A DNA stretch of 64,000 bases from Termitomyces sp. T153 (Eukaryota; Basidiomycota; Agaricomycetes; Agaricales; Lyophyllaceae). The translations under genes and the position numbers were made by a program. The DNA lies in NCBI GenBank assembly GCA_018296165.2, contig JACKQL020000083.1:62001-126000 (forward strand), read 5' to 3'. Shown here in pieces: positions 23,264-33,836 of this stretch. Positions within the stretch are counted from its first letter, which is position 1; each line of letters begins with the position of its first letter. A model generated the notes under the pieces. It was not told where the DNA came from. It was given only the letters and a program-made list of their open reading frames with translations, and made no database searches.

Positions 23264-23307
23264 TATTGCGGATTCGAGGCCAGAAAGATTGCGGATTCGA
23301 GGCCAGA
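23264..23307. repeat. 24-bp direct repeat, two copies
   Basis: ATTGCGGATTCGAGGCCAGA occurs at 23264 and again at 23288, a 24-bp period. It lies at the edge of the gene island. No tRNA arms fold around it. Confidence 0.8.
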
Positions 23308-23309
23308 TT

Positions 23310-24725
23310 TTGGGAAATTTTCAGACAAGTTTTTGCAGGAGCTTTTTGGGGCCATCTAGTTCATCCTGCTCCTGGGTACAAGCAAACAGACCTTGCAACT
23401 GGAGGGTTTGGTGCCAGGTATCAATTCTTGCTGTTATCTTCCTTGTGCTCAGAATTGATCTTCCTTGTATGGTAGAAACATCTTCAAAAAAAATGTATAT
23501 TTCAAGCCAGAACAGACCCTCAAGAGTGGACTGAGTACTGAAGAATGCTACCATACCACATAAATCCGTCGTCATTAAGTGGGCAAGGAATCCAAGATGG
23601 AGAATGAAGCTGAGAGAAGCCGACCGCTTTTTATCAAAACGAGAGTGTTAGAGGAAAGATCTTTCCTCAAAGGATTAACGAGCTCTCTCTCCGCAGAATG
23701 CCCGATCCAGCTATAGGGCTACCAAAGATGGCAATCTCTGGTAATCTATACCGACCTGGCCAGGAGATTATTTAACTTGGTATGGTTAGGCAGGCAGTCA
23801 GGAAGGAACTCTTGCCATCTTCCGCTATACATACTCGACATAGGCGTGTGATTTCGTCAATAGTTGTTGCATTAAGATAGCTTGCTACCAGCATCGGTCG
23901 TAAGCCAGCAGAGCAAAATAACGATGTATCCGAAACTTCAAACCAGTCTACAAAATTAGGAGCTCCTGGGAAAAAATCCCAGGCTATGAGAATGAAAGTC
24001 TACGCGACAAATGCAGTGGAACCCTATTTTGATGCAGACTGCCGAGTATTCGTAGTCTCCTAAAGCAGTCAAGTCTGAGAATTTAGAAGGCCGCTACTAG
24101 TGAATGCGGGACCCAGAGATCAAAGCCAAGCATCCGCCTCATAGTATGCCCTACCGGGCTCTTCATCCGATGTTACAAGGAGAGCTGACACAGCTGACAA
24201 GAGAACGTACTCTGTCCGTCTCGTATGGAAGTCGAGATGTGTGAATGGAGGATTCGAAGGGAAAATCCCTATAAAATTATGGAAGCTTTCATAGTAATGT
24301 TCCTCTCGGAGGTCAATAGAACTTCCCCTCGGACCGGATCGCCGACCGCCGTGCGATAACAGATGTAGGTATTTTGATCTTCAAGCTAAATTAGGAAGTC
24401 TGAGGACCACGGCTTGTCACCCTACAGGACCGAGGATAAGTCGATAAGCAGGTAAGAAGTTGGTATCAAATCGAAGTTAATCATGTATGGAATGATAGCA
24501 TGACCACGATGGAATGTAGTACTACGGTTAAACACGAAAAAAAAAGATTATCCGAGAAGATCTGGCTACCCGAGAAGACAAGGGCAAGCGAGTTGTCGAA
24601 GATTGATCGCTAATTCCGATCCATTCCCTTACAACCGTATTTCCATCTATATAGACTCCACAAACACTCGACGTTTCACTGGCATTCTATCATTCATTCA
24701 CTTCAAATAAAACGCCCTCTTAGCC
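23310..24725. other. intergenic, no gene seen
   Basis: About 1.4 kb with normal CpG and no open frame with recognisable protein similarity; no tRNA or rRNA signature was found. The last 100 bp form the presumed promoter and 5' UTR of the chorismate mutase gene. Confidence 0.5.
24646..24654 (+). promoter_or_regulatory. TATA-like box of the chorismate mutase gene
   Basis: TCTATATAG lies about 72-80 bp before the ATG at 24726, followed by a CT/CA-rich leader. It is a plausible core promoter by position and sequence only. Confidence 0.4.
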
Positions 24726-25847
24726 ATGCAGTCTCAAAATTTCATGCTTGTGGAGGATCCCCTGTCGCTTGAACGCATACGATCAGTACTCACTCGACTC
24801 GAAGACACAATCATTTTTTCCTTAATCGAGAGGGCCCAATTTGCACATAACCCTCGCATCTACCAACGGGGAGTTTTCGACGAGTTAAAGGATTTAGGGT
24901 TCAATGGCAGCTGGCTAGAATGGTTCCTCAAGGAGACTGAGACTTTTCATGGCGAGTCTTCCCAGCCTGGCTCACTGAAATACTGACAATTTTTATTAGC
25001 GAAGGCACGACGGTACACTAGGTGTGTTGTCCATTAGACTTTTTCGACAGACCCCTCATTCGAAATATAGCCCAGATGAATACCCCTTCACATGTGATCT
25101 CCCGAAGCCTGTCTTGCCCCCTCTATCATTCCCAAAAATCTTACACCCTAACAACATAAACGCCAATCCTTCTATACTATCGTTCTATACCTGTGCCATT
25201 ATACCACGAATTACCCGCCGAGCAACCCTCGCGCTATCTACTCTCAAACGCGCCAACGGTATCGTTGGCGATGATGAATTTGAGGACGACGGAAATTACG
25301 GTAGTGCCACTACTATCGATGTGGAAGTCGTACAAGCTATTAGCAAACGCGTGCACTATGGTGTGCACATCACCGATTTGCTTCCGCTCAATTGCTAACA
25401 TGAACTTGTCAGGCAAGTTCGTGTCAGAGTCGAAATTCATCGAGAACCCAGCCGCGTTTATACCTCACATACAGAAACCCAATCGCAAGGCTCTGGAGGA
25501 ATTGATCACGAAACCCGAGGTTGAACGAAAGCTCTTGATAAGGTTGCAAAAGAAAGCTGCAACCTATGCACAAGACATTGGTATTGACACTGAGATCCTT
25601 CCTGATGGAAGCCCAAAGATCAGTGGTTTTGGGGGTGTGAATGGGTCTGCAAAGATTGATGTTGATGGTGTTGTGGATCTTTATGAGAGCTATATAATCC
25701 CTCTAACAAAGGAGGTCGAGGTATGTTTTGTGCAATTGGCATGATTATCAGGGAAGTTACCCTAGGAATTCACAGGTGGATTATCTTCTTCATCGACTAG
25801 ATGGTCTTTCACAAGAAGATATTGAGAAACTGACCAAGAGTCAATAA
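24726..25847 (+). CDS. ARO7: chorismate mutase
   Basis: It converts chorismate to prephenate, the committed step to phenylalanine and tyrosine, in the cytosol. Five exons (24726-24951, 25000-25021, 25071-25360, 25413-25720, 25776-25847) give 305 residues, slightly longer than the usual 256-270 of fungal AroQ enzymes. Seen in order are [15 protein letters not shown] near the N-terminus, [15 protein letters not shown], the exon 2-3 junction [29 protein letters not shown] (family catalytic Arg and Lys), and [14 protein letters not shown] near the end. A 30-residue insert (about 116-145) accounts for the extra length. Intron 1 uses a GC donor (GCGAGT), and exon 2 is only 22 nt, but both are needed to restore the family sequence. 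It appears intact. Confidence 0.95.
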
Positions 25848-26504
25848 AATGCATAGAACCTTTCATATGAGCATTGTCCTCTATATATCTATATCCAGCC
25901 TCTATCTATGTCATCATCTCTACAAATTATATTATCGTTGTTGCATACTCATGAGATGAACAATGAAATCTTCAAAAATCTTTGGGTGAGTCAATTGGTC
26001 ATGGCGTCATTGAGTAAGTCGAGTAACCCTGCATCTGGAATTAGAGTATATAATCCATCTGCTAGGCGTTTCAAGTCCATTCACTTGTAGCTGAGGAAAT
26101 GAGCAGAGAAAATCCTGATTTCCTAGCTCCAGCTGAAAACAATCAAGGACGACTCTGAACGTTGTACAGGTAGTCTGCATCAAAGATGCCAGCACGCGCT
26201 TGAAGCTAACTCCAAGGTGGGATTGGTAACGTATTATGGTGCGTTTGAGAGTCGTCATTGCGAAGGCCGATGATCTACTCAGACACGAGACGACTAAACG
26301 GAGGGACGCTGTTGCGAAGGTTGAGTTGAGTAGGGAGGTGCAAAAGATGTCGAGGTATAATGCAGACGAACAGGATGGAGAAGAATGAAAAGAAAAGGAC
26401 AAAGCTCAGAAAAATCATCACGCTGCACGATTAGATCTGTCGAACAGTCTCCGGAAGATCAAATGATTATCGATGATAAAATACCGAGGACACCCTGTGA
26501 CGCT
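25848..26504. other. unresolved spacer between ARO7 and mitochondrial uL2
   Basis: A 657-bp gap. One plus-strand stretch (about 26238-26386) reads like coding sequence (AKADDLLRHETTKRRDAVAK) but lacks a start, and I could not assemble a gene. A minus-strand frame at 26007-26402 overlaps it and has no recognisable features. It could be an unannotated small gene, a pseudo-exon or UTR. Confidence 0.35.
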
Positions 26505-27776
26505 CTAATTACGCTTGGCCTTTCCTCTCGGGCGTTCACGAATAACCATTTTGTTGCTGTTCTTCGGACCCTTGGGTCCTGGTTTTCTGGTACGCGTTCC
26601 TTTGGTGCCCCAGCCCCAAATGGACACGGGATGTTTGTCAGACTTGGACTTTCCTCGTCCACCACCGTGCGGGTGATCACATCTATGGAATTCAGTCATT
26701 TGTGAGCGTAAGACTATAGTCAAAAGATGGACGTACGCGTTCATGGCGACACCACGCACTGAAGGCCGCCTACCCAACCAGCGCGAGCGTCCAGCCTTCC
26801 CAAGATTTCTGCTCTTCCAAAGCGGGTTGCTAACCTTGCCCACCGTCGCGCAACAGTCGGATAGAACTTTTCGGACTTCACCGCTTTGTAGACGAACATG
26901 AGTGTAGCGTGCTGCATCCTCGTGGCTCACAATCTGCCCAAACGAACCAGCAGCGCGAACTAGAATACCCGGTCCCGAAGGTTGAAGCGCAATATTATGA
27001 ATGACGGTCCCGGGCGGCATAAGTTTAAGAGGAAGCACATTCCCCGGTTTGAGGGTCATAGTGCGCAAGATACCAAGCGCAAGCAAATGCGCAGACGATG
27101 CCTTCTGTCCCTGTCCTCCACTCTGCTCTCCCGCCACCTCAGTATTCTTCTCCTCCTCCTTCTTAGCCGCATCGAGTTCAGGAATAAACCCTTCTGGGAT
27201 ACCCTGCCTGAAACTCTGCACCTCATCACCAGCCCTCAATCCATCTGTCGCAAGAATATACTTCCACCGCTGCAAACCCTCGTGCTCGGAGTTCCGGCTC
27301 CGCACGAGCGCGATGTGCGCTGACCGGCCGGGGTCGTACTCAATACGGATGACGTCGTAGATACCTGGCTCTTCACGCACAAAATCGAGTGTACGTATAC
27401 GCTGGCGGTGTCCGCCACCACGGTGTCGTACAGTTATGTGTCCGTGCGAGTTACGGCCTCCCTTCTTGCGTTTCGCGATAGTCAACGCCCGCACCGGGCG
27501 TCCTTCGTATAGATGTGGATTCAGTGGTCTCTTCAGGTGCCGTATACCTGGTGTGACTGGTTTATAGGTTTTGAACAGGGACGTGGACCGCGACAGGGCT
27601 TTTTTGGTGTCTGCGTTCGAAGTTTTTTTCATTCGTAGTTCTGTGCTATAGTTCCGGAACAGAGACTTGTTCCATTGCTGCGGACATGGCCGCACTGTGG
27701 ACGAGGAGAGACAAGCTCTCAGCAGGGCGATGCCGCCCCGGACAGAGGAGAACATGAGAATTTGTGAGAGCCTCAA
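26505..27776 (-). CDS. RML2: mitochondrial large-subunit ribosomal protein uL2m
   Basis: It is a core protein of the mitochondrial 54S subunit that supports the peptidyl-transferase centre. Two exons (27776-26737 and 26682-26505, 54-nt intron) encode 405 residues. An N-terminal presequence rich in Arg and Ser is followed by the RNA-binding domain (GHITVRHRGGGHRQRIRTL) and the C-terminal domain ending in VAMNACDHPHGGGRGKSKS, which holds the universally conserved HPHGGG loop. The intron sits exactly at VAMNA/CDHPHGGG. A Glu/Lys/Gln-rich insert near residues 205-230 is fungal-specific extra sequence. The start at 27776 is the first ATG; one a few codons later is possible. The gene ends head-to-tail with the septin-like gene, 84 bp away. 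Confidence 0.95.
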   Translation of the reverse strand: MRLSQILMFSSVRGGIALLRACLSSSTVRPCPQQWNKSLFRNYSTELRMKKTSNADTKKALSRSTSLFKTYKPVTPGIRHLKRPLNPHLYEGRPVRALTIAKRKKGGRNSHGHITVRHRGGGHRQRIRTLDFVREEPGIYDVIRIEYDPGRSAHIALVRSRNSEHEGLQRWKYILATDGLRAGDEVQSFRQGIPEGFIPELDAAKKEEEKNTEVAGEQSGGQGQKASSAHLLALGILRTMTLKPGNVLPLKLMPPGTVIHNIALQPSGPGILVRAAGSFGQIVSHEDAARYTHVRLQSGEVRKVLSDCCATVGKVSNPLWKSRNLGKAGRSRWLGRRPSVRGVAMNAYVHLLTIVLRSQMTEFHRCDHPHGGGRGKSKSDKHPVSIWGWGTKGTRTRKPGPKGPKNSNKMVIRERPRGKAKRN

Positions 27777-27860
27777 AAAAGGAAATTCGTCACACTGTCC
27801 TTATTTGGCCGTGGCATATACAAGGAACAGAAACATCAAAACAGGTGCATAACTAACTAG

Positions 27861-30024
27861 TCACGCCGGGGTAAGTAATTTGTAAAATGGGTATGAAGGC
27901 TCAGTGGGCTCTGTTAGTAAAAATTATAGTCCTAAATCTGATTATCGCCCGTGTGAGCATGCGAGCACGATGTTACTGCAAAACGTACCTTCAAGCAAAC
28001 GTTGTCTGTCATCTTCTGAAATATTGCGGGTAGCACGTCGAGCCAAAAGTTTTTCTGTCCTGTATCTCTCATAAAAGACTTGATTCGTGTGATTCTTGAG
28101 AAGCTGCTTGAGTCATAAGTATCACAAGTACGGAGAAACAGGCTGATAGAATTACCGTGAAATGAGTAGATAAGGCAACAGTCCTCAAAGCAGAGAAATC
28201 ACAATGACTAGGGTCAAGGACATCGATACTTCCCCATCTATACTTCCTGGTGAAGACACCTTTCAGGTCTTCCGGAGGGGAATAAAGGTAAGGAAATTTT
28301 GCAGTGTGAACCGATGAAGGTGTTGGAGGAATTTCTTCTTCAAGTGAGGTAGGCGAAGCCACCATAGTGGTATCAGTAGAAGCTGTCCTCTTCCTACGTT
28401 TGTTGCCTTCGGGGGCAATGAAGGCAAACGGAAGTTGATCGGCGACATCGACTTTGGAGACAATATGTGCTGAGAAGCGAACGTTAGCTACGCTTTCTTG
28501 ATCCGTTGCATCAACTGAAATGACATCGTCTTCTACTAGAGACAAGTCACGACGTGAGCGAGACCTGGAAAGGGTCTTCCCTTGTGCATGACGAGGAGAA
28601 TGCAATTTGATTAGTGGTCGCGCCTGTCGTTCTTCGGCCTCTTCCCCCTCCACTCGCTCGACCGTGGGGTCACCATTCTCAGCATTGTCATCGCCATTAC
28701 CGCTGGATGCAACAAAATCTGTCTGCCTCTTCCCATTGGGCACGGATGGTGGCCGTTTCGATGTCCCGAATAGACCTAAGTCGATCCTTGCATCTGCCAA
28801 ATCTTTTCGGACTACCCGAAGGTTAGACGCCAAAGGTAAGCTGATTGGGAAAGGCACACACCGGCCAATTTTACGGCCTGTAACTTTTCGTCCGTCAGGG
28901 AATCAGCGCGGGCAATGACAGGAAGTATATTTGTTCGGGAAGACAGGCGATGAATAACCCTAATTTCTGCAGGGGACATAGTCAATGACGTCTCTGCTTC
29001 ATCGTCGGTATCGTCTCCTGAAGAAGTGTCTGGAACAAGATCAGGAGGCGACGCTGACGCTTCTAAGGAAGCAGGGCCACGGTGATCTTCGGTACTCATC
29101 ATCGAGGAAGGATCGATCATGTAAAGGCACCTTGAAGATTGTTAATCCAATTGGTATGGGTCACATATAAGGCAAGACTCTCGTACGCATGGATATGCTG
29201 GTCACCTCGATTCTTTCGGACCACTTTGGATTCCTACAAGTACAATCAAACGTACCCTGCGTCGAATGAGAATAGGGGACATACTTCATTCAAGGTGTCA
29301 GCGTATTGAGCGTCCACGTACTTGATTACGCTATTGACTTGCCGTTCGAGCTTCAGTTCCTTTCCTTCGGTGAAGTCCAGACCAGGGGTATCGATAACGG
29401 AGAAGAGAACCCTGTCGAAGCGCGACTCGCAGATTTCAATGCACGCGGTTTCAATTGATTGGGTAGGCTTCGTTGAAGCCAGGAGGAAGCGGTCAAGAGC
29501 GGCTTTTTGGTCGATCGTGGCTGTCGGCGAAATGTCCGCGGTGTCAAGAAGCAGACGCAGGAGTGACGTCTTTCCTGTGCCTTTACCACCAACAACCTTT
29601 CAACGCAACATTAGATCAGACACCCTCCTCCCTTCACACAGCTCACCATTAGATTGAATGTTGGTGGGACTCGAGCTCTGCGCTGGCTATAACGACTTAC
29701 GGTCGGACCAGCTGACTTTTTGTTATCGAACGCGGATGGCGGGCTTGACATATATAGAGAAGAAATGGTACTTCCATCTTTAGGCTTTCCTAGAGAGACC
29801 CGAAACGGTTTATGGAATGGTATGGGGTACGGGACTCCTTGGAAAGACGATTTTGCCGCACCTTGTTGTGGTTGATCGGTGGCCGGCATTTGTTGTATGG
29901 CAGCTACATCGACGAGGTTTTCAGGCCATGGGATGCCCTGGCTGTTGAGCTCAGGCAGAGATGGCGAAGTATGAATACGCGGTGTTTCGGGTTGCTTCTT
30001 GGGCTTTCGGCGAAAAGAAAACAT
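27861..30024 (-). CDS. septin-like GTPase, copy 1
   Basis: Septins are filament-forming GTPases of the cell cortex. Seven exons (30024-29647, 29596-29285, 29233-29187, 29130-28862, 28811-28156, 28106-27989, 27910-27861) give 609 residues; if the last 78-nt intron is retained the frame stops at 27942. After a disordered N-terminus comes Walker A VVGGKGTGKTS (127-137), G3 DTPGLDF (195-201), the septin block HIHACLYMIDP, G4 VIARADSLTDE (317-327) and a septin unique element RKYRWGSIDVLDPSHCDF (about 524-541). A Ser/Arg/acid-rich insert of roughly 120-150 residues separates G4 from the unique element, far more than in canonical septins. A short coiled tail (QLLKNHTNQVFYERYRTEKL) follows. It is a divergent septin-family protein, not a core CDC3/10/11/12 ortholog by appearance. 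Confidence 0.85.
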
Positions 30025-30438
30025 GATGTTACAATAATCAAGAACAAACTAAAATCGCGGAAAAAGAGCGTGAGGATAGCTTAGGAGGGCGCAAGCGCTC
30101 CTACTCTGAAAGGGGAATGGTGTGGAAAGAACGTGGACAACAAAGAAATCTATCTAGGGTCACGCATCAAACCCAATAGCGACCGCTTAGCCTGAAGTGG
30201 AAAAATATGTTCAACTGTAATTTAGTAAATACCAGGATGTACTAACAATCGAATTCTTAATCATCACAAATACATTTACAGCCCAAGTAAAAGTACGAAA
30301 ATCAAACAAAAGCCGAAGGAGGTCGACCTCCAGGAATCCCAGACGACCTATAAAAAGCAAAACAGTAGGGAAAGCATGGCGAAGATATTCTACAGACTAA
30401 TGAGTTGTTGCAGAAACAATTGCGGAAACAGTTTGAAT
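30025..30438. other. spacer between Zn2Cys6 gene 1 and septin-like copy 1
   Basis: A 414-bp gap between two co-directional minus-strand genes. It must hold the 3' end of the regulator and the promoter of the septin-like gene. No further coding sequence is seen. Confidence 0.5.
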
Positions 30439-31541
30439 TCAGGGTATACCGGCAGCAGTCACGGAATTTTCCATCCTCATTTTCTTTGGTGGTCGGATTG
30501 TCTCAGGTTGATCCATAGGTCTTTTTAAATCGAAATCACTTTTGGCAAGTAGATCTTGTCTGATTTCGTAGGCGTCGTTTCCAGTAGACGGAGTTGGGAT
30601 CATGCGGTAAGATGGAGGAGAAACGGAATGCGGGGAATCGGTTGGAGGAGGCTTGATACTAGAAGAGCGTCGGCCTTTCTTTTGTGCCTGTCCAGTGGGT
30701 CCAGAGTCATGGGTATAATTACAAGGTAAAGACCTGCGAGCACAGCTCGCGCAGGCGGGATGGGCGCCATCGCATTTGGTCTTTCGAGCTGACATTGGCT
30801 TCTGAGATCAGGGGTCAGAAAAGGTTGAAGATCAGGCGTACCTCGGCAGAAGTTACAAGCGACTACTTTTGGCCCAGAATTAGCGGCCGTTCGAGGTACC
30901 TTTCCGGGGACGGTAGCAGCGCGTTTGCGTTGCGCTGCCTGCTGCTCGGAGGCTGGGCGAAGGGGAAGGAGGGTGGGGGCAGACATAGGTGCAGGGGTTG
31001 ATGGTGAGGGTTCAGGGAGAGAAAGGGTTGCGATGGCAGGTAACTCATTATCATGGAACAAGCTGCGCCCTTCGTTAAGGTGAGGCGGTTTTACCCCTCT
31101 GAGAGAAGAAGGTCCAGGGAGATGTCCTTCATCTCGCCTATCCGGCGTAACTGCAATTTGGGGTAGGGGAGCAAAGCCTTCACGATTATGCTTATCGACG
31201 TTAGAACTGCGATGTGACAAGGGCTGTGAGGAGACCTGCGGAGAAGCGGATGCCTCATCAGCGTCTGCGGACCTGTCGTCACCACTGTCGCTTTCACTCT
31301 CGTCACCTTTACGCTGTCTGGTGGTGCCACGACGCTTGTTTTGGGGCATATAATCGCATGAGTGCGATCGCTTAGTACACTGGCTACACGCAGGGCGCCC
31401 ACCATCACATTTCAATTTCCGAGCTATTGATTGGCGTTTATGAGTGTGTCCATGTTTGCGTTTGCGAGACTTGGACTTACACCGACAGAAATTGCAGGCA
31501 ACTGTAATTTTCTTTGAGCGTTGTTTCGTGGACCCTGGCAT
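30439..31541 (-). CDS. double Zn(II)2Cys6 fungal regulator
   Basis: It is a fungal-type nuclear DNA-binding regulator. Three exons (31541-31481, 31423-30842, 30788-30439) encode 330 residues with two binuclear zinc clusters, each CX2CX6CX6CX2CX6C. The first uses Cys 16, 19, 26, 33, 36 and 43; the second uses Cys 210, 213, 220, 227, 230 and 237. Each cluster is interrupted by an intron at the same site, phase 1, right after CNFCR. A Ser/Pro-rich acidic linker joins them, and the tail is basic (PPKKMRMEN). No fungal-specific transcription factor domain is seen. The ATG lies just 14 nt after the stop of the upstream septin-like gene, so its 5' UTR and promoter probably overlap that gene's last exon. 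Two clusters in one chain is rare. Confidence 0.85.
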
Positions 31542-31555
31542 GAAAATCAGGACAA

Positions 31556-33387
31556 TTAAAAAAAATCACAATACCACAACGAACTAGAAGACCCGCGGGC
31601 AGAGCCACTTGCAGTCATGGAATCGGTCATAGGCCGATGACCGGAACGGACTTCTCCACTCATGATGTCGCGTGGCCCGGAAAGGGCTGGATGGCGATGC
31701 ATCGCCTGATGTGGGGCAGTGTCTATAGCCAGAATGGGTCTTGTGCCATGGGAAAGGTTGGCCATATGGGCCACACCTTGGGGATGATGATGCGAGACGG
31801 AGAGGTGGGATGGCGGTCGTTGTTGACGGAGGTAATCAATCCGAAACTTGTCAAATAGGTATTCTCTGGTGTATTTTTGAAGAGTCTATAAGGCACGGTT
31901 GAGTCAGTTGTATCGACTTGAGGCAGTTACGTACCTCCATGTGATGAAAAATGGCCGCTCGAAGAGCCAGAAAGTCGCTATGAATGGGGTCTAGGACATC
32001 CAGAATACCCCAACGATAGCTCCGAATGAATTTTCCACGTGTGAGATTATGTGAAAAAGATTGAGGGTATAGTAAAGGAGTGTATTGGTGAACAAGCTCC
32101 GTACGCGAAGGCGGCGGCCTAGTGACCCCGTCGCTGTGAGAATACATATCAGGGGATATTAGCGCATAGGGTAATCGGAGGTGAGCGGGAGTGATGGGTG
32201 ATGTAGGTGGCGTTGTATTGTTGTTCGAAGGAGCGGAGCCATGGTGGTTGGCGCCAAAGCCGTTGGAAGGTTCTCCATTCTTAGGTGGGGTATGGTCTTC
32301 CTGTACGTGTTGCTGATAAAGCGGTGAACTCGTGGTATCCATATCAAAGATGCCGAAACCGATTCCAGCTTCTGCCAAGTCCCTACGGATAGCGACTTTA
32401 ACCGCCGCGAGGCGTTCATTAGACAATATATCCGCCCGCGCAATAACAGGGAGGACATTGACTCGGGAAGATAAACGCCGGATGGTTTCGATCTCTACAG
32501 TTGGCAAAGTCGGTCGGAGCAACAAAGGGTTGGTTGTCAGAGGTGGCTCAAGAATGACAGGTTCTTGTTCCGTATGAGAGAAACTATTGGTACGCGCCCT
32601 GGGAACGAGGGGAGCAGATGGGCCCGGGACCGGTGGTGGTACAATTTGGTCCGGGTCGAGGAAATAGATGCAACTGTGGGACAAAGTTTATGTATTGTTA
32701 AAGGAAAGCCCAGCAAGAGGACGTACAGATGGACATAACGATCGGTTTTCAGCGTATTCCAATCCTGTGAAATAAGTTGGATACGGAGCCGTCTCCAGTG
32801 TATCGCGTAACTTACCATTTCAACGCCTTCCGCGAACCTACCGTCGATGTTCCGCAAGATTTCGGACAGTGACCATTCTGCAGACTTTTCGTCTCTAAAG
32901 TCCAAAGATGGTGTGTCGACGAGGTTAAGTCCTATTGACTGGGGCTTGCCATTTCCTTCAATGTCGACGTTGATATCAATAGAGGTTGGCCTGATGTAGG
33001 AAGTGTGTCCGTTGCAACCCTGTACGAATTTGGCGACATTAGCGAGCTGGTCCTTTGTAGCGGTTGAAGAGATGGAGCTCGTGTCCAGCAAAAGACGTAG
33101 AAAAGAGGTTTTGCCTGGTCCGGGCGTTAGAGTAGGCGCGGAAGCAGATTTATTCGGACAAAAATGCACACACCTCCTCTGCAACCGGCGACAAGAAGGG
33201 TGAATTCCGTGCGAGGTTTGTCTGTTGTTAAAACAACCAGGTGAAGATTAGAAGCGATGTTGGCGGTCAACCAGAGATGAGGATTACCCGGGGTATCGAG
33301 ACCGGCCTTGGGGCTCTGGGAAGGATATGGGTGCTGGGGGGAACGGTCGTCTCCATCGTGGCGAATGCGCTTGCCGTGTTGGTTCAT
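31556..33387 (-). CDS. septin-like GTPase, copy 2
   Basis: A paralog-like neighbour of the septin-like gene at 27.9-30.0 kb. Five exons (33387-33174, 33114-32816, 32764-32727, 32673-31935, 31885-31556) encode 539 residues. Seen are a shortened P-loop CRGGKTSFLRLLLDT spanning the exon 1-2 junction (one residue shorter than GxxxxGKS/T), G3 DTPSLDF (138-144), the block DRYVHLCIYFLDPDQ, G4 VIARADILSNE and the septin unique element RSYRWGILDVLDPIHSDFLALR. A Pro/Ser/Asn-rich insert precedes that element, and a His/Ser-rich tail follows QKYTREYLFDKFRIDYLRQQ. The odd P-loop may weaken GTP hydrolysis. Exon junctions in the G domain match copy 1 at several places, for example within the septin block before the (C/CI)Y(M/F) motif. 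Confidence 0.83.
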
Positions 33388-33836
33388 GGCAGTGGAGATG
33401 GGACTCACGGCGACGCCAGAACGGAGGAAGCAGGATTGCCCGCACGCAAGGCAAGCGCGGTGATGGAGAACGACACTTAATTCCCACCGAGCCAATCGGA
33501 ACAAACCAAGGTCCAAATAATTCACGTCAAGCTCTCGGCCCGTGTGGTAGGCGCGGAAACGGAAGCAACTACACGATATACTAATAAATTAAAAGTGGAT
33601 ACAGGAAATATAAGAGATAATACGCTGGGATTATGGTCGATGCCGCAGCAAAAAACGATGCAGCCACCGGGAAGTAGGGTAAAACGTGGGAGCGGTAGGC
33701 ATGCGTAGCCTAAGTGAAGGCTGGATAGCAACAGTACGTAAGGGGAAGCTCGGGGGGATCTGTCATTGGCGGAGAGCGTCCAGATTAATGTGGGGAAGAT
33801 GCGGAGGCACACGCCCAAATCCAGTAAGCATGGCCA
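33388..33836. other. spacer between Zn2Cys6 gene 2 and septin-like copy 2
   Basis: A 449-bp gap between co-directional minus-strand genes, close in size to the 414-bp gap in the other pair. No additional gene is seen. Confidence 0.5.

Noticed and set aside
23264..23307. tRNA T-arm-like GATTCGAGGCC
   Set aside because: No acceptor, D or anticodon arm can be paired around it, and the motif is part of a 24-bp tandem duplication.
26982..27360. Plus-strand frames opposite mitochondrial uL2
   Set aside because: They are antisense shadows of a clearly conserved gene and show no family features.
31535..31580. Fusion of septin-like copy 2 with the double zinc-cluster protein by splicing
   Set aside because: A 35-nt intron (GTGATT...CCAG) would keep frame, but it is shorter than every other intron here and both genes have sensible termini. 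Kept only as a question in the findings.
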